Below, in pieces: positions 4,666 to 8,671 of a stretch of 8,671 nt of DNA. Made by a program: the position numbers and the translations under genes. The stretch is from positions 1-8,671 of the forward strand of contig JASSUD010000086.1 of NCBI GenBank assembly GCA_031963225.1, written 5' to 3'. Every line of letters begins with the position of its first letter. The stretch's first letter is position 1. This DNA comes from JASSUD01 sp031963225. GTDB lineage: Bacteria > Pseudomonadota > Gammaproteobacteria > Burkholderiales > Burkholderiaceae. The notes below the pieces were generated by a model. The model did no database searches. It saw only the letters and a program-made list of their open reading frames with translations, and was not told where the DNA came from.

Positions 4666-7095
4666 TTAAACTGGATTTAAGCTTTCCAGAAATTCAGCAA
4701 TAGCATGCCTGTTGTATTCTATTGCCATGTGCAGCAATGCAGTGCGTTCCTCATTATCGATAGATTGGTTAAATTGATCGCTTGTGGCAAGAATCTCAAA
4801 TATCGCCTCCTTGCCATCCAATATGATTGCTCTTTCTAGCAGGGTCCATTCTCCGTGCAGCAGGTTTATCGACGCGCCTTCTTTGACAAAAAATTGAACC
4901 ATCTCTTTGTCATTATTGTCCATTGCCAGGCTTATTGGACTGTTTTCGTCAATCACCCAATCTAGTTTTGCTCCCTTATTGACCAGGAACTCAACTATAT
5001 CTAGCTTCTCTGGAGAAATATTAAATTTCAATAAACTCGATAAGCCGTCTAGCTGATTTTCCTCTGTGCCTGCATCGATAAGAGGCTCAGCCATATCCCA
5101 GTGTTTTACCTCTTTGGCTGCATCGATAAGAAACTCAGCAAAATCCCAGCGTTTTTTATGAAGTGCCAGCTCAAGCGCCATGCTGAATACGCCGCGGTCT
5201 ATTTGTTCTACATTATTATTGATCAAAAACTCAGCCATCGGAATTTGGCCCTCATTGGCTGCGGCGCATAATAGACGCTCTAAGCACTCGATCCAAAAAT
5301 CCATGCCCTCCGTAGAAGCTGCAGTGACAGAAGCAAAAGCTTCGCCTATCTCCTCTGCCGCATGCTGGATCAAAAGTTTAATTATCTTGATATCTTCCTC
5401 AGCACATGCGGTGTCCAATATAGCCGCTGCTCCGATATGCTTAGCCAAAAACTTAGCTACGCGCAGGTGATTAGTACCAGTTCTAATATTATCAAGAGCG
5501 AGGCGCAATGCTTTTTGGTCTCCCTGTGCTCCGCATTCAGCCAAAAATTCAACTATATCGAAGTTACCCCTTTCAGCTGCTAAGCGTATTGGGGTGGCTT
5601 GCTCATTACCAGCTGGCAGGGCTATCTCTGCCCGGCATTCATTTATCAAGCACTTCACTATATCGAGTCTGTCTTCTTGAGCTGCAAGGTGCAGCAAGGA
5701 GTAGTCTAAAAATGTTTGCTGCAGCAATAGATCCCTATTCTGGCCGCCTGTTTCTACAAAACACTTAAATATAGCGGTGTCACCTATTAGAATCGCGCGC
5801 ACTATGGGGAGGCGCCCCATTTTATCTTTCAACTCTGTATTTGCCCCGTGCTTTATTAATTTTCTCACGGCCGCTTCATCGCGAATTTCGACGGCCCAAT
5901 GCAGTGGAGTTTTCCATTGCTGATCGAGTTCATCAATATCCATGCCGGTAGCAAGCGCTTTTTCAAACAAGTCCCATTCATTATTTACAACCATCCACTG
6001 TATGACAGGTTTTTCATACAAAGGTCGGCCAGACTTATTACGAGCATTGATAAACATTCTGCTTTCTAGAATATTATTTCTGTCGATAGCATTATTGACG
6101 TTAGCAGCGTTAGCAACGTTAGCAACGTTAGCAACGTTAGCAGGCTCCCCAATGCCGGCAAAGATATCATCGTCAGCATCTTCAGCAAGGTTAGCTAAGT
6201 TAGCGGCATTAGCAACGTCAGCAAGCTCCCCAATATCAGCAAAGATATCATCGTCAGCATCTTCAGCAAGGTTAGCTAAGTTAGCAGCATTAGCAGGGTT
6301 AGCGACGGCAGCAGGGTTAGCAATGGCAGCAGGATCAGCATCGGCAAGATCCTCCATGCCATCAAAGATATCTTCCTCAGCAGCGGCAGCGGGCCCCGCG
6401 AATCCATCTTTAATATTTGTATCTGACAGTCTCAGAAAAAATTCTGGCTTAGGTGCTTGAGGCTGAGTCATAAACCACGCTAAATTATTAAAACAATAGT
6501 CTTTCTGTGCTTCAGTTAGCGCCTTATCCCAATCTATAACTTCTGTAGGCGATTCTGACGTGGAAGAAGGAGGAATCGGCAAATTGAGCAGCGTGAGTAA
6601 ATCACGTCCCGTCTTAGGTTTATTTTTCTTTAAAAAAAGACCATCGGCAGCCTCAATGACAGGACCTCTTGTATAGAAATACGAAAGAGTATGGTTCATT
6701 AGTTGTCGGAAAGAAGGGTTCTGCGCAAAGTTATCTTTGGCTCCCTCAGAAAAAAGTAATTTGTGCAATGTACTCTGCTCTTCAGGCGACTTAGCGTGAA
6801 ACAGTTTGTATAGCGCACCATTAGCCGTTGTAGCACCGGCCCTGCTCACCGCGAAAATAGATGCCCAAGTTTCAAAAGGACAGTAACTCAAGATGTTTAT
6901 CCACATCTCAAGTGGGTGTCCTAGCAACGTTTCTGATTGCGTTGACAAAGTTGCGTTACCCGCAGTGGGAGTAAGTTGTGCTGCCTGTTCGTCTGTAGCA
7001 GCAAGATTTTGCTCTGGAGATATAACGGATTGCGAAGCAGGATAAGGTACTGGAAGTGGTACTGCCGGAGTAAGACGGTTTGGTGCGCCTATCAT
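4666..7095 (-). CDS. F-box-like, ankyrin-repeat protein (809 aa), putative host-directed effector
   Basis: Residues 1-57 are Pro/Ala/Thr/Gln-rich and probably disordered, with no signal peptide or membrane segment. Residues 59-100 resemble an F-box: HPLEMWINILSYCPFETWAS has the LPxE-like start, the ILSY core and a following hydrophobic helix. Residues about 234-336 are a low-complexity Ala/Asn/Asp linker with two 27-residue repeats containing LAEDADDDIFA, then VAN tripeptides. Residues about 395-809 hold around eleven ankyrin repeats; the clearest starts KTPLHWAVEIRDEAAVRKLI (395-414), and others contain LLHLAAQEDRLDIVKCLI and IRLAAERGNFDIVEFLAECG. Known F-box proteins bind Skp1 in SCF ubiquitin ligases, and Legionella AnkB/LegAU13 pairs an F-box with ankyrin repeats. 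By analogy this protein may steer host ubiquitination. That is inference, and no type IV secretion genes are in the window. The start is backed by AAAGG about 8 bases upstream. The gene has its own terminator. Confidence 0.85.
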   Translation of the reverse strand: MIGAPNRLTPAVPLPVPYPASQSVISPEQNLAATDEQAAQLTPTAGNATLSTQSETLLGHPLEMWINILSYCPFETWASIFAVSRAGATTANGALYKLFHAKSPEEQSTLHKLLFSEGAKDNFAQNPSFRQLMNHTLSYFYTRGPVIEAADGLFLKKNKPKTGRDLLTLLNLPIPPSSTSESPTEVIDWDKALTEAQKDYCFNNLAWFMTQPQAPKPEFFLRLSDTNIKDGFAGPAAAAEEDIFDGMEDLADADPAAIANPAAVANPANAANLANLAEDADDDIFADIGELADVANAANLANLAEDADDDIFAGIGEPANVANVANVANAANVNNAIDRNNILESRMFINARNKSGRPLYEKPVIQWMVVNNEWDLFEKALATGMDIDELDQQWKTPLHWAVEIRDEAAVRKLIKHGANTELKDKMGRLPIVRAILIGDTAIFKCFVETGGQNRDLLLQQTFLDYSLLHLAAQEDRLDIVKCLINECRAEIALPAGNEQATPIRLAAERGNFDIVEFLAECGAQGDQKALRLALDNIRTGTNHLRVAKFLAKHIGAAAILDTACAEEDIKIIKLLIQHAAEEIGEAFASVTAASTEGMDFWIECLERLLCAAANEGQIPMAEFLINNNVEQIDRGVFSMALELALHKKRWDFAEFLIDAAKEVKHWDMAEPLIDAGTEENQLDGLSSLLKFNISPEKLDIVEFLVNKGAKLDWVIDENSPISLAMDNNDKEMVQFFVKEGASINLLHGEWTLLERAIILDGKEAIFEILATSDQFNQSIDNEERTALLHMAIEYNRHAIAEFLESLNPV
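5071..5166 (-). repeat. 48-bp tandem duplication inside the ankyrin domain
   Basis: TGCATCGATAAGA starts at 5071 and again exactly 48 bases later at 5119. The following bases are also alike (CTCAGC, ATCCCAG, GTTTT). The period is 16 codons, so the frame is kept, giving the paired peptides WDFAEFLIDAAKE and WDMAEPLIDAGTE (about residues 650-677). The unit is half an ankyrin repeat, so it lengthens one repeat rather than adding a whole one. Confidence 0.7.
6100..6144 (-). repeat. Five tandem 9-bp units encoding Val-Ala-Asn
   Basis: Five consecutive nonamers of the form GTTAGCRRS occur at 6100-6144; the middle three are identical GTTAGCAAC. In the gene's frame they encode VAN/AAN tripeptides (about residues 318-332). 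A perfect 9-bp tract such as this is prone to slippage, and any gain or loss keeps the reading frame. Confidence 0.85.
6161..6322 (-). repeat. 81-bp in-frame tandem repeat (two copies) in the acidic linker
   Basis: AAGATATCATCGTCAGCATC starts at 6161 and again at 6242, exactly 81 bases (27 codons) later. The following 25 or so bases are identical in both copies. They encode the twin NLANLAEDADDDIFA peptides near residues 272-286 and 299-313. A third, decayed relative starts near 6364 (EEDIFDGMEDLADADPA). The near identity of the two main copies points to a recent duplication. Confidence 0.85.
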
Positions 7096-7216
7096 ATTTA
7101 CTACCTTTGCGAACAGGGTGAAAGAACCTATTTTTTCTATAATTAAGAAAAATCTTAATATACATCTAAATAAGGTCTTTACACTATTCCAATTTCATAA
7201 ATAATTATTTTTTTTA
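7096..7216 (-). promoter_or_regulatory. AT-rich upstream region of the 809-residue ankyrin gene, with a dyad
   Basis: This stretch is strikingly AT-rich, unlike the DNA to its right, and should hold the promoter. It contains a perfect 7-bp dyad, ATTAAGA-AAAA-TCTTAAT (7142-7159), that could be an operator or a small hairpin. Several TATATT/TATAGA-like -10 candidates exist, but none has a good -35 at 16-18 bp, so I do not name a single promoter. The CTTAAT half-sites recall the direct-repeat PmrA box of Legionella and Coxiella effector genes, but the 11-base spacing is not met. Confidence 0.35.
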
Positions 7217-7474
7217 TGGCGGTGACAGTGCTGCTTGCGAATATATCCAAGCATGCTTCAGTAAAGCTGCATGGCTTTTCGTCACGTGAATTTCACCATA
7301 GCCAGTGCGCACTCCCATCGTATTCTGACGCCTACTTGATGCAGATTAGCGTGGTGCACGGGTAAGCCTGGCGACCCATTTGTGGGCCGCCCTCTTTATC
7401 GTGGCGATGCTGCTCCTGAGAGCAAAGCAGTGCAGTTAGTATTAAGCGAAGCTTGGTTTCCTAGCGCTGGGTAG
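7216..7474. other. GC-richer gap with only short open frames; possible element or gene remnant
   Basis: No convincing gene is seen. The base composition is clearly richer in GC than the genes on either side. On the plus strand a 49-residue frame starts with ATG at 7216 and stops at 7365. A second frame without a start runs 7340-7474 and contains GKPGDPFVGRPLYRGDAAPE. On the minus strand a 34-residue frame (7214-7318) contains MGVRTGYGEIHVTKSHAALL. I recognise none of them. Hairpins are frequent: GGCGACCCA/TGGGCCGCC with a four-base loop (7370-7391, one mismatch) and TGCTC/GAGCA (7411-7424). It could be a decayed mobile element, an eroded gene or a structured RNA. The second plus frame overlaps the 3' end of the next gene in antisense. 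Confidence 0.35.
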
Positions 7475-8528
7475 CCGGGCTGCACTCACGTGCACCATAT
7501 TTAAATAGTAGGTCTACCATGCCTTGATGCTTTTCCTTCTCGGCACAATCCAACGCACTTACCCCCTCTTCATTAAACACATTTGGATTGAAACCTGCCT
7601 CAAGGAGTTTTCTAAGAAAGTCTTCTGCTCCATTTGAAATGGCCCAGAGCACTGGCTCTACATCTCCAACAGGATCGAAAAATACTCCGGTGGTAAGCAT
7701 TTTATTGAGTTCCCTTTCATTATGCCGGCCACCTTTATAGGTCTTTATGAGTCCATCGAAGACCAGCCAATGGTTACACGTCAGAAAACGCTCTATATCG
7801 AATTTTTGCTCTTGAGTGGAAAGCTGGCCTAGCTGCATAAGAAGATGAAAGCCGAGTGCGTTATGTATTCTCTTATTCAAAAAAGTGGGGTTGTCAGATT
7901 TTTCACATAGCCCCATCTCTATCAAATCCTTTCCCATCATTTTTGGATACGAATAGATATATTCCTCTCTCTTTTCGCAATGCTGAGGGAAACGTTTAGA
8001 CAACAGTAACTGTATGCTTGGAATAAAGTTGATGTTCTTAGAGCCTTTTAACACCACGCTTTTGATGAATCTCTCTAATGGGGGATTTTTTCTTTTGAGG
8101 AGTGTTTCTTGAAGGATTTCTTCATGGGGGATGACTTGAGGAATTTTCTCTGCCCATGCTGCTTGACGGCTTGCTAATAAAATATCATGCAGTTTTTCCG
8201 GGATGCCTTCTTTAAAGATTTCTTTTGCCTTCTGAGAAGATAAAAATTGGCGTATTGGCAAATCTTTCACTGCATGAACAAGAGAATTGCACATGGAACT
8301 TGCCAAGCTGAAACTGTGCAAATCTTTCACCTCTTTGCAGTGGATTCCAAGGATCAATATCCAAATTTCAGGGAATAAGTTACAACGGAACCCTGTATTT
8401 AGGCTAGAAGGTGATGTTATCTCTGCGTTATTCCCCGCCTCAATTTCTGTAGAGAAACTGGATAACGTGGTATTCAATGAACTAGAAGTAGCGGTAATGG
8501 ATACGGTGCCGCAGAGTTTTTGATGCAT
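7461..8528 (-). CDS. F-box-like protein with C-terminal ankyrin repeats (355 aa), putative effector
   Basis: Residues 1-49 are Ser/Thr-rich and probably disordered. Residues 50-92 resemble an F-box: LFPEIWILILGIHCKEVKDL followed by HSFSLASSMCNSLV, with the LPxE-like start, IL core and a Leu/Val-rich second half. Residues about 95-280 are a helical middle part that I do not recognise. Residues about 285-348 look like two ankyrin repeats (PVLWAISNGAEDFLRKLLEA and VSALDCAEKEKHQGMVDLLF). The layout of N-terminal F-box and C-terminal ankyrins parallels the 809-residue neighbour on the same strand, suggesting related or co-selected proteins. The start is supported by GGGAG 8 bases before the ATG. 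The protein ends abruptly after the second ankyrin in a GC-rich tail (ECSPATQR) that lies in the anomalous DNA at 7461-7490, so the native C-terminus may have been replaced. The function as a host-directed ubiquitin-ligase adaptor is inferred from domains alone. Confidence 0.75.
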   Translation of the reverse strand: MHQKLCGTVSITATSSSLNTTLSSFSTEIEAGNNAEITSPSSLNTGFRCNLFPEIWILILGIHCKEVKDLHSFSLASSMCNSLVHAVKDLPIRQFLSSQKAKEIFKEGIPEKLHDILLASRQAAWAEKIPQVIPHEEILQETLLKRKNPPLERFIKSVVLKGSKNINFIPSIQLLLSKRFPQHCEKREEYIYSYPKMMGKDLIEMGLCEKSDNPTFLNKRIHNALGFHLLMQLGQLSTQEQKFDIERFLTCNHWLVFDGLIKTYKGGRHNERELNKMLTTGVFFDPVGDVEPVLWAISNGAEDFLRKLLEAGFNPNVFNEEGVSALDCAEKEKHQGMVDLLFKYGARECSPATQR

Positions 8529-8548
8529 GTTGACATCTCCCAGGTGTT

Positions 8549-8587
8549 AAAAAATCTAGGGCATTAGGGCGTGTTTACCCTTATGCC
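8549..8587 (-). terminator. Terminator-like hairpin just upstream of the 355-residue gene
   Basis: On the minus strand GGCATAAGGG and CCCTAATGCC (8578-8587 and 8560-8569) pair at 9 of 10 positions around an 8-base loop. CTAGA then six T residues follow. The T-run starts 5 bases after the stem, so termination may be inefficient. It lies only about 20 bases before the start codon. It would therefore shield the gene from transcription coming from the intron side, or act as a leader attenuator. Confidence 0.45.
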
Positions 8588-8617
8588 AGACAAATAGGCT
8601 TGAATGACCGATAACTG

Positions 8618-8671
8618 GTTGCGGTAGGGACGGCGGTTACCCGTCGCCCCCCGCACAGATCCGTACTTGCG
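8618..8671 (-). mobile_element. 3' end of a group II intron (domain V 3' half and domain VI), truncated by the window edge
   Basis: On the minus strand the edge reads CGCAAGTACGGATC, which fits the 3' strand of a group II intron domain V (typically GTACGGTTC). Next comes a hairpin rich in G and C, GCGGGGGGCGACGG-GTAA-CCGCCGTCCC, followed by CTACCGCAAC. In that tail the A opposite position 8625 can bulge from the stem as the branch-point adenosine. It lies 7 bases before the proposed 3' end (AC at 8619-8618), matching the AY end rule of these introns. The 5' strand of domain V, the catalytic core and any reverse transcriptase gene would lie beyond the window. The call rests on recalled consensus and on structure, not on a search. 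Confidence 0.65.

Noticed and set aside
5942..6460. 172-residue plus-strand open frame rich in Ala/Leu/Ser
   Set aside because: It is the antisense shadow of the Ala/Asn/Asp repeat linker of the 809-residue gene. Its repeats come from the nucleotide repeats there.
7142..7168. PmrA-type regulatory box upstream of the 809-residue gene
   Set aside because: CTTAAT half-sites are present, but the second half-site is weak and the 11-base direct-repeat spacing is not met. In such AT-rich DNA they are expected by chance.
8563..8573. 11-base ATTAGGGCGTG shared with 1108-1118, at the edge of the palindromic element
   Set aside because: Matches of 11 bases are expected by chance many times in a window of this size. 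No arm or palindrome of the element follows at 8574.

Overview
The window looks like chromosomal DNA from a gammaproteobacterium, probably a host-associated one of the order Legionellales (Coxiella/Rickettsiella/Diplorickettsia/Legionella-like). The evidence is a housekeeping PEP synthase gene with its divergent regulator and a gammaproteobacterial-type tRNA-Val(GAC). Next to these lie two genes for eukaryote-like proteins that combine an F-box-like motif with ankyrin repeats, a combination best known from intracellular bacteria with secreted effectors. The taxonomic call is inference; no marker in the window fixes the genus.

Left part (1-3831), conserved core. A tRNA-Val(GAC) gene on the minus strand has a plausible stringent-type promoter. 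It is followed by ppsR (minus) and ppsA (plus), transcribed divergently. PpsA makes phosphoenolpyruvate from pyruvate for gluconeogenesis. PpsR switches PpsA off and on by phosphorylating and dephosphorylating the threonine two residues before the catalytic histidine. The roughly 260-bp gap between them holds a 129-bp palindromic, MITE-like element with 31-bp inverted arms and a terminator-like hairpin in the ppsA leader.

Middle (3832-4665), non-coding repeat region. Directly after the ppsA stop codon lies a composite array of a palindromic REP/BIME-like repeat: one decayed inverted copy followed by about three and a half direct units of 140-196 bp. After it comes a strong intrinsic terminator serving the gene on the right, which reads leftward.

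Right part (4666-8528), accessory. Two minus-strand genes encode an 809-residue and a 355-residue protein. Each has a disordered N-terminus, an F-box-like segment and C-terminal ankyrin repeats. The larger one also carries an Ala/Asn/Asp-rich linker made of recent in-frame tandem repeats. The simplest reading is a pair of related effectors that would recruit host Skp1/Cullin ubiquitin ligase to targets bound by the ankyrin domains; this is inferred from domains only. A GC-richer stretch without a convincing gene separates them (about 7216-7460). At the right edge is what appears to be the 3' end of a group II intron (second half of domain V plus domain VI), whose body lies outside the window. 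Repeats, intron and eukaryote-like genes together mark this half as a plastic region beside a conserved metabolic locus.
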